DNA from: Rhodothalassium salexigens DSM 2132
Lineage (GTDB): Bacteria; Pseudomonadota; Alphaproteobacteria; Sphingomonadales; Rhodothalassiaceae
Direction: 5' to 3'
Length of the DNA stretch: 64,000 bases
Assembly (NCBI RefSeq): GCF_004341375.1
Contig: NZ_SLXO01000001.1
Coordinates: 310,001 to 374,000 of the forward strand
In this document: positions 1-8,654 of the stretch, piece by piece
How positions within the stretch are numbered: position 1 is the stretch's first letter
Layout of the letters: the number at the start of each line of letters is the position of its first letter
The notes under the pieces: model-generated
Told to the model about the DNA's origin: nothing
Seen by the model: the letters and a program-made list of their open reading frames with translations, nothing else
Databases searched by the model: none
Program-made: the position numbers and the translations under genes

Positions 1-214
1 TGGTGTGCATCATCTCGATGGCGCAGCAGGCGAGCCCGAAGGTCATCCACCACAGCGAGCCGGTGCGCGCCCAATGCACCAAATCCTCGGCATTGGTGAC
101 CAGAAAGCCCTTATCGGACAATTCTTTGTTGAGATCGCCGTAAAACTGGTCACGGGGCAAGTCGTCGGCCAGGACGGCACCGCCCTGAGCCGGCTTGGCG
201 GTGTCTACTCCCAT
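1..214 (-). CDS. nuoB: NADH-quinone oxidoreductase subunit B (partial, N-terminal 71 residues)
   Basis: Start of complex I subunit B, the membrane-arm-adjacent subunit that carries cluster N2 and passes electrons to quinone. Only the N-terminal 71 residues are in the window, because the gene runs off the left edge. The visible part includes [17 protein letters not shown]; the CC pair in this motif gives two of the four ligands of the N2 [4Fe-4S] cluster in the NuoB family. The ATG at 212-214 overlaps the last codons of nuoA by 10 bases, which indicates translational coupling in the usual nuoA-nuoB order. Family assignment is secure; nothing can be said about the missing part. Confidence 0.95.
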   Translation of the reverse strand, partial: MGVDTAKPAQGGAVLADDLPRDQFYGDLNKELSDKGFLVTNAEDLVHWARTGSLWWMTFGLACCAIEMMHT

Positions 215-579
215 TCCAGCGCTCCCTTCTTCCACTCATAGGCAAAGCCGACCGTCAGGATGGTCAAAAAGACCCCCATGGACAACCAACCGTAAAGGCC
301 GATGTCCTTGAGCGCGACCACCCAAGGAAACAGAAAGGCGACCTCCAAATCGAAGATGATGAACAGGATGGCCACCAGATAGAACCGCACGTCGAACTTG
401 CCGCGTGCGTCCCCGAAGGCGTCGAAGCCGGACTCATAGGCCGACAGCTTCTCCGGATCGGGACGGTCTGGATAGACGGTCAGGGCCAGCACAATGAACA
501 GGCCCGACACCACGACGGCGATCAACGTCAGGATCAGAATCGGCAGATAGTCAAAGAGAAAACCGTCCACGGCACTCAC
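205..579 (-). CDS. nuoA: NADH-quinone oxidoreductase subunit A
   Basis: Small membrane subunit of respiratory complex I (NADH to quinone, proton pumping) in the inner membrane. The 124-residue product has the family length and three hydrophobic segments at about residues 11-35, 66-85 and 92-112. Between the first two lie the conserved loop residues [20 protein letters not shown], whose acidic and Cys/Asp region contacts the quinone site in NuoA homologues. It is the first gene of the nuo operon, followed by nuoB with a short overlap. A long gene-free leader separates it from tRNA-Asp on the same strand. Confidence 0.97.
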   Translation of the reverse strand: MSAVDGFLFDYLPILILTLIAVVVSGLFIVLALTVYPDRPDPEKLSAYESGFDAFGDARGKFDVRFYLVAILFIIFDLEVAFLFPWVVALKDIGLYGWLSMGVFLTILTVGFAYEWKKGALEWE

Positions 580-947
580 CTCTGGCTATACGCGGGCGGA
601 CGACCCGCGCCGTGCGTGCCGGGCCAAGGGTTGGCTCGTGCCTCGCACGGGATTGCGGCCTGCGGTGCACGCTGGACTGCGAAGCTTTTGGAAGGTCCCC
701 AGGACCGTCCGGTAAGCCCCGGATCGTCGGGCAGACCCGACGGACGCTCCGCCGCGCACCCCGCATTGCCGCGGGTCGTATCAGCTTTCGCCGGTTCGGG
801 AAAGCTTTTCCGACCCCTGAGCCATGGTGACGCAGAAAAGCACCCGGCCCGCCATACGGCGACCATACCGTATACCAGACCAAATTGGTATCATTGATTT
901 CTGCGTGTCTCGGGAAAGACGACGGCAAGCCTTTCCATTAAGGAAAG
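580..947 (-). promoter_or_regulatory. Gene-free leader between tRNA-Asp and nuoA
   Basis: 368 bases without a convincing gene; open frames here have no recognisable product. Going down the minus strand, the tRNA-Asp 3' end is followed at once by a short hairpin (CTTTCC at 931-936 pairing with GGAAAG at 942-947). It has no good T-run, so it is a weak processing or termination signal. At 872-891 lies ATACCA-N8-TGGTAT, with CCAAATTGG inside, next to two near-identical CCATAC elements (853-858 and 863-868). This symmetric, less GC-rich patch is the most likely place for a nuo promoter or operator. I see no sigma-70 hexamer pair with correct spacing, so the regulatory reading is inference. Confidence 0.3.
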
Positions 948-1024
948 TGGCGCGAGTGACGGGACTTGAACCCGCGGCCTCTGGCGTGACAGGCCAGCGC
1001 TCTAACCAACTGAGCTACACCCGC
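948..1024 (-). tRNA. tRNA-Asp(GTC)
   Basis: Cloverleaf read on the minus strand. The acceptor stem GCGGGTG pairs with CACTCGC, the D-loop contains AGCTCAGTTGGTTAGAGC, and the anticodon arm CTGGC-CTGTCAC-GCCAG gives anticodon GTC. The T-arm has GGGTTCAAGTCCC, and a G discriminator plus a genome-encoded CCA end at 948-950. It lies upstream of nuoA on the same strand. About 23.7 kb of accessory-looking genes separate it from tRNA-Val(TAC) at 24771. Confidence 0.97.
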
Positions 1025-1148
1025 TTGCGTCGTCGTGGGGCGGTTTCTAGTGGGACCGGCGCAGCCTGTCAACGGCTTTCTGTCGAACTTTTTTCCGGCC
1101 ACGGTTTTTTTCCGGAACAGCCCGGTTTTCAGGGACTTAGCCGTCGAC

Positions 1149-2474
1149 CTAGGCATTCAAACGGACGGTCTCGGGATCGACCCGGGTCGACGGCAGGGTC
1201 AACTCGGCGCGGACCCCGGCGCCGGATATGGGGGTCAACGAAACCGAGCCGCCATGCAGTTCGGCCAGGCGTTTGGTCAGCGGCAGCCCGAGACCGATGC
1301 CTTCATGGGGCCGGGTCAAGCCCGAATGGGCTTGGCCGAACGCCTTCATGGCGCGGCGCAGGGCGGTCTCGTCCATTCCCTCGCCCTCATCTTCGACGAC
1401 CAGCGCCATGGCGCCGTCCGCGTGCCGGGCCGCCGAAACCCGCACAAGCCCGCCCCGGGGGCTGAAGCGGATGGCATTCGACAGCATCTGTTCGAGCATC
1501 TGGAACAGCAGCACCCGATCCGCCAGAACGGTCAGGTCCGCGGCCGCCGGGGCGACCTCCAAACGCACGTCTCCGGCCTCCGCCTCAGGCGTCATTTGCC
1601 GGACCGCTTGCCCGAGCAGCGGCGCCACCGCGACGATCTCGTTTTCCAATTTCAGATCGCCCTGTTCGCACTGCACGAAGCCGAGCAACTTCTCGATGGT
1701 CTTGAGCAACCGACCGCCGCCATCGCCGATCGACTGGGCATAGTCGCGGACCTGATCGCTGCTTAACGGGGCATCGTGGTTTGAAATCAGATGGGCGAAC
1801 CCCATGATGGCGTTGAGCGGCGTGCGCAGTTCATGCCCGGCCAGGGCGAGAAACTCTTGTTTCGCCTCGGCCGAGCGCCGGGCCGCCTCCTCGGCTTCGG
1901 CGACCCGGGCCTCCAATTCCGCCTCCCGCTTGAGCCGGTCGCGCCGGTCGACCAGCGCCGACACGGTAAGCCCGGCCAAATCCTCCAGCACCGCCAATTG
2001 GCGCGCATCCAACGGCGACCGCGGCTGGTGGTCGACCACGAACAGCGTGCCGATGGCCGCCCCTTCCGGCACGATCAACGGCGCACCGGCATAAAAACGG
2101 ATATAGGGCTCGCCAACAACCAGCGGCGAGGTGCAGAACCGCGTGTCGGCGGTCGCGTCGGGCACCACCAGCGGTTTCGACTGTTCGATCGTGTGGGTGC
2201 AGAACGAAACCATGCGATCGGTTTCGCACATGTCCAGCCCGATCCGCGCCTTGAACCATTGCCGTTCGCCATCGAGGATCGACAGGGCGGCGACCGAGAA
2301 GCCAAGCGCGCTCCGGGCCAAACGCACGATCCGTTCGAACTCGGCTTCCATGCCGGTGTCGATGATCTGATAGTGACGCATCACCTGAAGGCGGCGCGCC
2401 TCCATATCGGCGGACACACGCCGCCTGTCTTCCGGCAAGGCCATGGGCTTCAACTCACACGCTATACCAGCCAC
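1149..2474 (-). CDS. GAF-domain sensor histidine kinase (cytoplasmic, orphan)
   Basis: Predicted two-component sensor kinase. Residues about 40-175 form a GAF sensor domain in the style of GAF domains that begin ...EFERIVRLARSALG. Residues about 178-208 are a coiled coil. A HisKA dimerisation domain follows with phospho-acceptor His214 in GHELRTPLN. The C-terminal HATPase has an N-box-like NAIRFSP, a G1 box VEDEGEGM and a G2 box GIGLGL. There is no membrane segment, so sensing is cytoplasmic. The first possible start is GTG at 2474; an ATG ten codons downstream (2444) is an alternative. No response-regulator gene is adjacent, so partner and signal are unknown. It is not in an obvious operon with the next gene. 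Confidence 0.85.
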   Translation of the reverse strand: MAGIACELKPMALPEDRRRVSADMEARRLQVMRHYQIIDTGMEAEFERIVRLARSALGFSVAALSILDGERQWFKARIGLDMCETDRMVSFCTHTIEQSKPLVVPDATADTRFCTSPLVVGEPYIRFYAGAPLIVPEGAAIGTLFVVDHQPRSPLDARQLAVLEDLAGLTVSALVDRRDRLKREAELEARVAEAEEAARRSAEAKQEFLALAGHELRTPLNAIMGFAHLISNHDAPLSSDQVRDYAQSIGDGGGRLLKTIEKLLGFVQCEQGDLKLENEIVAVAPLLGQAVRQMTPEAEAGDVRLEVAPAAADLTVLADRVLLFQMLEQMLSNAIRFSPRGGLVRVSAARHADGAMALVVEDEGEGMDETALRRAMKAFGQAHSGLTRPHEGIGLGLPLTKRLAELHGGSVSLTPISGAGVRAELTLPSTRVDPETVRLNA

Positions 2475-2690
2475 CTGTTACACACTCTTATCAATTTACA
2501 GTCGAACAGGGGCCGCGGATCACTCAGTGGTAACGCCGGTGTCACTTCCAAGGGCGTCGGGAGATCCCACGGTCGCGACGGCGGGACGGCGCGCCGAGCG
2601 CACCGCTGTGGGCAGGAATTGAACATTGTTCGCTTGCTCTGTCCAGCGCTTTCGCCCGTCCCCGCGCGCCCGGCCGGTATAGCGGACGAC

Positions 2691-4115
2691 TCAGCCGGCG
2701 TTTGCGGCCAGAAAACGGGCCCAAAAGCGCGTGCCGTGGTGGAAGCTCGACAGCTCGTATTTCTCGTTCGGGCTGTGCATCCGGTCGTCGTCGAGCCCGA
2801 ATCCGATCAACAGGCTGTCGATACCCAGCACGTCCTTGAACGCGCCGGCGATGGGGATCGAGCCGCCGCTGCCGATCAACACCGCCTCGCGCTCGAACTC
2901 GGCGGTCAACTGGGCCCGCGCGGTGGTCAGGAACGGGTTGGCGATGTCGACCACGGTGGCCGGGCTGCCGCCATGCTCGTCGAACCGGGCGGTGCAGTCG
3001 GCGGGCAGGCGCTCGCGGACGAAACGGCGGAAGCCGGCGCGGACCGCCTCGGGGTCTTGGCCGGCCACCAGGCGGAACGAGATCTTGGCCCGCGCCTCGG
3101 CCGGGATCACGGTCTTGAAGCCGTCGCCGGTATAGCCGCCGATCATGCCATTGACCTCGGCCGTGGGCCGCGACCAGACCTGTTCCAGCACGCTGCGGTC
3201 GGCCTCGCCCGCCGGCACCGACAGGTCGACGGTGCCCAGAAACGCCGCCGGGTCGAAGTCGAGCGCCGCCCACTGCTCGCGGATCTCGCCCGGCGCGTCC
3301 TCGACGCCGTCATAAAAGCCCGGCACCTGAACCCGGCCCTGGTCGTCGAACAGGTCGCCGACGATCCGGCCGAGCACATGGTTGGGGTTGCGCGCGGCGT
3401 TGCCGAACACGCCCGAATGCAGGTCGCGGTCCGCCGCCTGGACGGTCACTTCCTCGCCCACCAGGCCGCGCAGCATGACGGTGATCGCCGGGGTGTCGCG
3501 GTCCCACATGGCGGTGTCGCAGATCAGCCCCACATCGGCGGCGAGCGCGTCGCGGTGGCTGTCCAGGAACGGCATCAGGCTCGGGCTGCCGCTTTCCTCC
3601 TCGCCCTCGAAGAACACCGTCACCGGGCACGGCAGCGCGCCATGGGTGGCGATCCAGGCCCGGCACGCCTCGACGAAGGTCATCAACTGGCCCTTGTCGT
3701 CGACCGCGCCGCGCGCGACGATCTGGCGCCGGCCGGGTGCCACCTCCTTGAGCCGCGGCTCGAACGGGCCGGTCTCCCACAGCTCCAGCGGATCGGCGGG
3801 CTGCACGTCATAGTGGCCGTAGAACAGCAGCCGCGGGCGCTCGGCGGCCGGGCCTTCGGGCGTGTAGTGGGCCAACACCATCGGCTTGCCGGTGGTCGGG
3901 TGCACCCGGGCCTCGAAGCCGAGGCCGGTCAACTCGGTGCACAGCCACTCAGCGGCCCGCACGCAATCGGCGTGGAAGGCGGGGTCGGTGGACACGCTGG
4001 GGATCGCCAACAACGCAAACAGGCGGTCGAGACTGGCGTCGAGGCCGGCATCGACGGCGTCGAGGACCGACGCCACGGCGTCGGCAGTGACGGGGGCAGA
4101 TGGGGCGGTGCTCAT
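2691..4115 (-). CDS. M20-family dipeptidase / metallopeptidase
   Basis: Zinc-dependent M20 peptidase of the cytosolic dipeptidase (CNDP-like) group, 474 residues. The di-metal ligands are visible in order: GHYDVQP (His/Asp), ARGAVDDKGQ (bridging Asp), EGEEESGS (catalytic Glu then metal Glu), ICDTAMWD (Asp) and a C-terminal HHGTRFW (His). The lid/dimerisation domain lies between the third and last motifs. The ATG at 4115 is preceded by GGAGAC at good spacing, so the longer upstream frame (to 4247), rich in Arg and Gly, is not used. It probably hydrolyses dipeptides in the cytoplasm for amino-acid supply. The neighbours, a kinase gene and the end of the T2SS operon, give no further clue. Confidence 0.92.
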   Translation of the reverse strand: MSTAPSAPVTADAVASVLDAVDAGLDASLDRLFALLAIPSVSTDPAFHADCVRAAEWLCTELTGLGFEARVHPTTGKPMVLAHYTPEGPAAERPRLLFYGHYDVQPADPLELWETGPFEPRLKEVAPGRRQIVARGAVDDKGQLMTFVEACRAWIATHGALPCPVTVFFEGEEESGSPSLMPFLDSHRDALAADVGLICDTAMWDRDTPAITVMLRGLVGEEVTVQAADRDLHSGVFGNAARNPNHVLGRIVGDLFDDQGRVQVPGFYDGVEDAPGEIREQWAALDFDPAAFLGTVDLSVPAGEADRSVLEQVWSRPTAEVNGMIGGYTGDGFKTVIPAEARAKISFRLVAGQDPEAVRAGFRRFVRERLPADCTARFDEHGGSPATVVDIANPFLTTARAQLTAEFEREAVLIGSGGSIPIAGAFKDVLGIDSLLIGFGLDDDRMHSPNEKYELSSFHHGTRFWARFLAANAG

Positions 4116-4323
4116 GGACAGGGTCTCCGGGTCAAGCGTGGGGGCCGCGCGCCCGACCGGGCGGCGACCGCGACTATCCGGCCATGTCGCGCCAATCGCC
4201 GCGCCGGTCAAGCGCCGCCCACGCCGGCGCCCCGATCGCCCCCCCAAGCCGCCGCTTTACCGCCCCCCCTGCGATTGATGGCTCGGCAAGGGCACGCCCG
4301 CGCCCAGAAGTGCCCGGGCGCGC

Positions 4324-4848
4324 TCAGTCGGGCGGTTCGCAGGCGATCAGCCCGGCTGCGGGCAGCACATAGCGCCAGCCGTCCTCAGCCACCACCCGGA
4401 CGCTCGCCCGGCGCACCAGCGCGCCATTGACCACCCCCTGCCCCGGCTCGGCGACCAGCCGCACCGCCACCTCGAAGCCGTCGGCGGCGAAGGTCTGGCG
4501 CAGGAACTGGCCGTAATAGGACGGTCCCTCGGCGGCGGTGCGCGGCAAGGTGCGCTCGCGCCCGTCGAGCATCAGCCGCGCCGTCGCCTCGCCGCTGAGG
4601 CTGAACAGCAGCAGCCGGGCGTTGACCTGCTTGGGCCACAGGAACAGCCCGCATTCGCCCGCCGGCAGTTCCTGAGCCGGGAGCATGCCGACCCGCTCAG
4701 CCCCGGCGACGCCGCCGGTCGCGGCCGGCGTCGCGGCATCCGACGGCTTGGCCGAGGGCTCGGGCGTCCGCTCGCCCGCGTCCACGCAGCCGGCCAGCGC
4801 GCCCAAGGCCGCCAGGGCCAGCACCCGCCGGGGTCGCCATTCGGTCAT
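4324..4848 (-). CDS. Small lipoprotein, last gene of the T2SS operon (function unknown)
   Basis: 174-residue predicted lipoprotein that I do not recognise by family. A basic start is followed by the hydrophobic LALAALGALAGC, a lipobox with Cys21, then a Pro/Ala/Thr-rich spacer to about residue 55. The globular part has two further cysteines (66 and 170) that could form a disulfide. Its ATG overlaps the gspN stop in an ATGA, with GGAAAGG at 8 bases, so it is translated as the last cistron of the gsp operon. An ATG two codons upstream is possible. Position and lipidation make a pilotin-like role (placing the secretin in the outer membrane) plausible, but no similarity to GspS or OutS is visible by eye. 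Confidence 0.75.
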   Translation of the reverse strand: MTEWRPRRVLALAALGALAGCVDAGERTPEPSAKPSDAATPAATGGVAGAERVGMLPAQELPAGECGLFLWPKQVNARLLLFSLSGEATARLMLDGRERTLPRTAAEGPSYYGQFLRQTFAADGFEVAVRLVAEPGQGVVNGALVRRASVRVVAEDGWRYVLPAAGLIACEPPD

Positions 4849-5675
4849 CGCCATGCCCTTTCCATCTCCAGCACATAGCCCCCGTCGCGCCGCTCGAACC
4901 CGACGAGCGGCAGGCTGAAGCCCAAGCGCGGGTCGTCGCCGGCCAGCCGCAGCCGGGCGCGCGCCAAGCCCTCGGGCGCCACGGACAGGGTCAGCCGGGC
5001 CTCGGTCGTGCCGGCGCCCGATGCCGGGTCGGCGGTGCCACCGGCCGGGGTCGCCCCGGTCAGCCGCGCCACCAGCCGGCCCGCCTGGCACTGGACCGGG
5101 CCGTCGAGGCGGGGGCCGCGCCAGTTGAGCGCCTCGGCATTGGCGGCCAGCACGTCGGTGCCGGCGGTCGCCTCGGCCGCCCCGCAGCCGTCGGCGCGCC
5201 AGACCAGCCGCTCGGCCTCCAGCCACGCCCGACCCAAGGGGGCGACCGGCAGCGGCAGCCCCATATCGGCCAGGTCCACCTGCAGCCGGGTGCGGCTGAG
5301 CGTCCAGCCGCCGCCCAGCAGGCCGGTTTCCAGCCGCCCCTGGCCGAGCGCCGACCGGCCGTCGGCGAACCAGTCGAGCCGCCAGCGACCGGACAGCAGC
5401 GCCAGCGGCCGCAGCGCCAGTTGCACCCGGCCCAGATCGGCGCCATGGACCCGCACCGCCTCCAGCCGGCCGCCCCAAACCGTGCCATGGGCGCCGCCAT
5501 GGGCGACCCCGGCGGGCAGCCCGGCCAGCCGCACCGCCACCGACAGGGGCACGGTGGCCACAAGAGCCGCCAGCAACACAGCCACGAACACCAGCCCCAG
5601 CCGGACCGACCGTCGGCGCCACAGGCCCCTGCCGGCGCCGGTTTTCGCGACCGTTTCGGGGGTCGTTTGGGTCAT
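4845..5675 (-). CDS. gspN: Type II secretion system protein N
   Basis: GspN, 276 residues, an accessory bitopic protein of the T2SS inner-membrane platform. There is one membrane segment at about residues 25-47 (GLVFVAVLLAALVATVPLSV) after a short basic cytoplasmic tail. The long periplasmic region is of the AsmA-like beta type, with PAGVAHGGAHGTVWGG followed by repeating L-x-V/A patterns typical of GspN. Its start and stop overlap gspM and the downstream lipoprotein gene by four bases (ATGA), with GGAGACC as ribosome site. GspN is dispensable in some T2SS but is found in the long C-to-N operons such as this one. The assignment rests on operon position plus topology and the VWGG region. Confidence 0.85.
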   Translation of the reverse strand: MTQTTPETVAKTGAGRGLWRRRSVRLGLVFVAVLLAALVATVPLSVAVRLAGLPAGVAHGGAHGTVWGGRLEAVRVHGADLGRVQLALRPLALLSGRWRLDWFADGRSALGQGRLETGLLGGGWTLSRTRLQVDLADMGLPLPVAPLGRAWLEAERLVWRADGCGAAEATAGTDVLAANAEALNWRGPRLDGPVQCQAGRLVARLTGATPAGGTADPASGAGTTEARLTLSVAPEGLARARLRLAGDDPRLGFSLPLVGFERRDGGYVLEMERAWR

Positions 5676-6208
5676 CGGCGGTCTCCTGAGGTGCCGTCCG
5701 ACACCGCGCCGGCTCGGGCAATCTGTACCTGGGCCGCCACCATAGCGCCGTCGTCGGCGCGGGTCAGGGTGGCGCGGCGCACCACCAGCCCGTGATCGCG
5801 GAACAACTCCACCAGCCAAGCGTGCAGCGTCGGCGCGCGCACCGCGTCGACCCAGACGGTCAGGCCGCCGGCCTCGTCGGGGCGCAACCGCGCGATCCGC
5901 AGCCCGTGTCGGCGCGCCGCTGCGTTGGCCAGTTGGCGCACGCTCGGCGCCTGCCCGGCCGCGGGCCGATCCCCGCCGGTCTCGGCCTGCCCGCCACCCG
6001 CGGCCTTGAGCCGCCGGGCCTCGGCCGCGCCGGCTTCGACCGCGCCCAGCAGCGCAGCGGCCGCGCGCGCGGCGGCGGCAGCCTCGGCGCGCGCGGCCAT
6101 CAACGGCCGATAGACCAGCATCTGGCCGGCCAGAACAATCAGGATCGCCGCCGCCACGGCGATCAGCCCCCGCTCGCGCGGGCTTCGATCTTGCCAAAAA
6201 CCGTTCAT
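5672..6208 (-). CDS. gspM: Type II secretion system protein M
   Basis: GspM, 178 residues, partner of GspL in the inner-membrane assembly platform. The N-terminus RSPRERGLIAVAAAILIVLA carries the characteristic short cytoplasmic tail and single membrane segment (about residues 15-34). An Ala/Arg-rich coiled coil follows (about 37-70), then a small ferredoxin-like periplasmic domain (about 88-168). Stop and start overlap those of gspN and gspL by four bases, so all three are translationally coupled. Sequence conservation in this family is always low; the call is supported by order, topology and size. Confidence 0.9.
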   Translation of the reverse strand: MNGFWQDRSPRERGLIAVAAAILIVLAGQMLVYRPLMAARAEAAAAARAAAALLGAVEAGAAEARRLKAAGGGQAETGGDRPAAGQAPSVRQLANAAARRHGLRIARLRPDEAGGLTVWVDAVRAPTLHAWLVELFRDHGLVVRRATLTRADDGAMVAAQVQIARAGAVSDGTSGDRR

Positions 6209-7620
6209 CGCCGCCTCACCGTGACGTCACCGATCACCTGGCCTGCCTCCTGGCGCGACGCGCCTTCGTCGAGCGCGCCGCCGCGCCGGTCCACCGCAGC
6301 GCGCAAGCGTTCGATCTGGCCGAACGAGCCGAGCCGCACCTCGGCGGTCAACGACCCCGCCGCCCCGTCATAGCGCAACCGCTCGATGCGCGCGCCGTCG
6401 ATCTCGCCCAGGCTCTCGAACAGGATCGCCGCCAGGTCCAGATAGGAGCCCGCCGGGTCGGGCCCGGTGGCGCGCAGCGCGGCGACCCGGGTCGCCATCT
6501 GGGTGCGCGGATTGACCACCCGGCCGACCTCGGGGAAGGTCTCGCGCAGCACCGCGCCGGCGCGGGCGTGGAGCGCCTCGGCCCGGGCGTCGAGGCGCCA
6601 GGCTTCGAGCGCCACCGACAGGGCCAGCGTCACCAGCACCGCCGCCGCCAGCGCCAGCGCCGGGCGCCAGGGCGCCAGCGCCTCGTGCCACGACCCGCTC
6701 GGCGCATGGGCGCCCTGCAACAGCGACAAGGCCGGCGCCGTGCCACGGCCCAGGCGCCGTGCCAGCAGCGCCGCCAACGCCGCGCCCGGCTGGCGCACCA
6801 CCGGCGTGTCGCCCCAGCCCTGGCTCGGCGCCGGCAGCCGGCCCGGGTCGCCCAGCAGATGGGCTTGCAGCGGCGCGCCGGCGGCCAGCGTCTCGTCGAT
6901 CAGGGCGGCGGCCAGCCCGGCCTCGACCCGGTAGCCCTGGGCCACCGGTCGGGCGCCGACGCCCGCGCCCTCGCCCACCAAAACCGTGCCGTCGCCGGCG
7001 TCGGCGACCCAAAGCTCGCCCGGCGCCGGACAAAGCGCCAGATAGTCGGGCACCACCGCCTCGACCGACAGGCCGGTACGCGCCAGCATCTCCATCCACG
7101 CCGCCATGGCGGTGGCATCGACGGCGGCGGCAAGCCGGTCGCCGGCGCCTGTGCCGGTGCCACTGCTGTCCCCGGCGTCGGCCGGCGCCGACACCGCCAG
7201 GTGCAAATCCGCGCCCTCGACCGCCAGATCGTCTTCGAGCAGAAAGCCCAGCGCGGCGCGCGCCTGTCGGTCGGTGCGCGCGACCAGTTGAACCGGCCGG
7301 CACAACACCGCCTGGCCCGGCACCACCGCCACCAGCTTCGCGCGCGCGGGCCGGCCAGCGGCCTTGGCGCCCGCGTCTCCACCAATCCCGACCCCCGCCG
7401 CGCGCAAGGCGTCGGCCAGATCCTCGGGCCGGTCGACCCGGCCGCTCGGGCCCGGCGGCGCCCATGGCTCGGCAGCGGCGTCGGCGGCGGGGGGCACAGC
7501 GGGGGCGTCGGGCACCAGCGCCCAGGCCAGCGGCGCCGGGACCGGCGCTGTTGCGCGGTCGCCGGCGGCGTCACCGGGCGGCGCCGGGTCGGGCAGCATC
7601 ACCACGATCTTGGCGGTCAT
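6205..7620 (-). CDS. gspL: Type II secretion system protein L
   Basis: GspL, 471 residues, the bitopic protein that recruits the ATPase GspE to the membrane. Residues 1 to about 300 form the cytoplasmic actin-like domain, here interrupted by Ala/Pro/Gly-rich stretches. A membrane segment lies near residues 325-350 (PALALAAAVLVTLALSVAL). The periplasmic part ends in a ferredoxin-like domain, after RTQMATRVAALRATGPDP and the ILFESLGEIDGARIERLRY region found in GspL proteins. The ATG at 7620 overlaps the gspK stop in an ATGA, so the longer upstream frame is a shadow of gspK. Confidence 0.92.
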   Translation of the reverse strand: MTAKIVVMLPDPAPPGDAAGDRATAPVPAPLAWALVPDAPAVPPAADAAAEPWAPPGPSGRVDRPEDLADALRAAGVGIGGDAGAKAAGRPARAKLVAVVPGQAVLCRPVQLVARTDRQARAALGFLLEDDLAVEGADLHLAVSAPADAGDSSGTGTGAGDRLAAAVDATAMAAWMEMLARTGLSVEAVVPDYLALCPAPGELWVADAGDGTVLVGEGAGVGARPVAQGYRVEAGLAAALIDETLAAGAPLQAHLLGDPGRLPAPSQGWGDTPVVRQPGAALAALLARRLGRGTAPALSLLQGAHAPSGSWHEALAPWRPALALAAAVLVTLALSVALEAWRLDARAEALHARAGAVLRETFPEVGRVVNPRTQMATRVAALRATGPDPAGSYLDLAAILFESLGEIDGARIERLRYDGAAGSLTAEVRLGSFGQIERLRAAVDRRGGALDEGASRQEAGQVIGDVTVRRR

Positions 7621-8654
7621 TCGTCCTCTCCATAGCGGCGGGCCAACAGCTCGATCCGCCCCGACGGGCGCAGGCGGAACAAGGCGCTGCCCTCGGCATA
7701 GGCGTCGTGCACGATGACCCGCGACGACAGCGCATAGACCCAGGTCTGCACGTCGACCCGCGCCCGGGTGGCGGCGTCGAGCGCCACCTCGTCGAACGCG
7801 CGCTCGGCCCACAGTTGCTCAGCGCGGCGATAGCCGGCGGCCGGGCGCGCGGCGATCAGGTCGGCGGCCCGGTCGAGGGCCAGCCCCTCGCCCACCAGCG
7901 CGGCCAACAACGGCGCCTGGTCCACGCGCAGGGTATTGATGTTCAACACCGCCGGCGCGGTGCTGTCGAGCGCGCACACGAACGGCCGCAGCGTGCGGTA
8001 GAGCGCCCGGCTATAGCCGATCACGCCGCGCAATTCGCTGGCCTCGGCCATCAGCGTATTGCCAGCCCGGCCCGGCGGATCGCGCCGGGCGTACTGGATG
8101 TCTTCCGCGCCGCCGTCGCGTGGCGTCGTGTCGGTGTCGAGCCAGTCGACCGCAGCGTTGGCAAGCGCCGCCGCCTGGCCGGGCGAAACGCCCAGCAGGC
8201 GCAACAGCCGCCGGTATTCGTCGACGGCGGCGTCATTGGCCTCCAAGCGCCGGCCCGGCACGCCGTCCACCAGGCTGTTGAGGTTGAAGCAATTGCCGCC
8301 GTCGCGGATCGCTCCCTCCAGAAACCCGCCGTCCACGGGGAAGCGCTGGGGGGCGGTGGCCCAGGCGCTGCCCAGGGTCGAGATCGCCGGTTCGGCGCGC
8401 CAACTGGCCCGGATCGCCGCACGCGCCAGATCTTCGGTGGCCAGCAGGTGCCAGCGCGCCTGATCGGCCAGCCGCATGTTGAGCGCCCGGCGCACGCCGA
8501 AGCGCACATCGTCCAGGATCGTCGCCGCGACCACGCCCATGACCGCCACCAGCACCAGCACGGTGATCAACACCGCGCCGCGCTCGCCGCGCGCGGGGCA
8601 CCCGCCACGCGCGGGGCGGCTGGGGCGCTGGCGTGGCTCGGTCCGGGCGCTCAC
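7617..8654 (-). CDS. gspK: Type II secretion system minor pseudopilin K
   Basis: GspK, 345 residues, the large minor pseudopilin that caps the pseudopilus tip with GspI and GspJ. The prepilin signal is ERG-AVLITVLVLVAVMGVV: it lacks the Glu at +5 found in the other pseudopilins, as is normal for GspK. After the N-terminal helix comes the alpha-helical domain region with FNLNSLVDG and ANAAVDWLDTD, and later VLNINT, all typical of GspK. The start is GTG at 8654, overlapping the gspJ stop in a GTGA; no suitable ATG lies between that junction and the signal. It needs a prepilin peptidase, and no gspO gene is in the window. Confidence 0.95.
   Translation of the reverse strand: MSARTEPRQRPSRPARGGCPARGERGAVLITVLVLVAVMGVVAATILDDVRFGVRRALNMRLADQARWHLLATEDLARAAIRASWRAEPAISTLGSAWATAPQRFPVDGGFLEGAIRDGGNCFNLNSLVDGVPGRRLEANDAAVDEYRRLLRLLGVSPGQAAALANAAVDWLDTDTTPRDGGAEDIQYARRDPPGRAGNTLMAEASELRGVIGYSRALYRTLRPFVCALDSTAPAVLNINTLRVDQAPLLAALVGEGLALDRAADLIAARPAAGYRRAEQLWAERAFDEVALDAATRARVDVQTWVYALSSRVIVHDAYAEGSALFRLRPSGRIELLARRYGEDE

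Noticed and set aside
938-1156. Small protein containing VAQLVRAL and GFKSRHS-like sequence
   Set aside because: This is the well-known false translation of a tRNA gene (here tRNA-Asp); similar false frames cover tRNA-Val, tRNA-Leu and tRNA-His.
1791-4430. Very long open frame on the plus strand opposite the kinase and M20 genes
   Set aside because: It is antisense to two clear genes, rich in His, Arg, Gly and Pro, and has no family motif. High GC makes stop codons rare in these frames.
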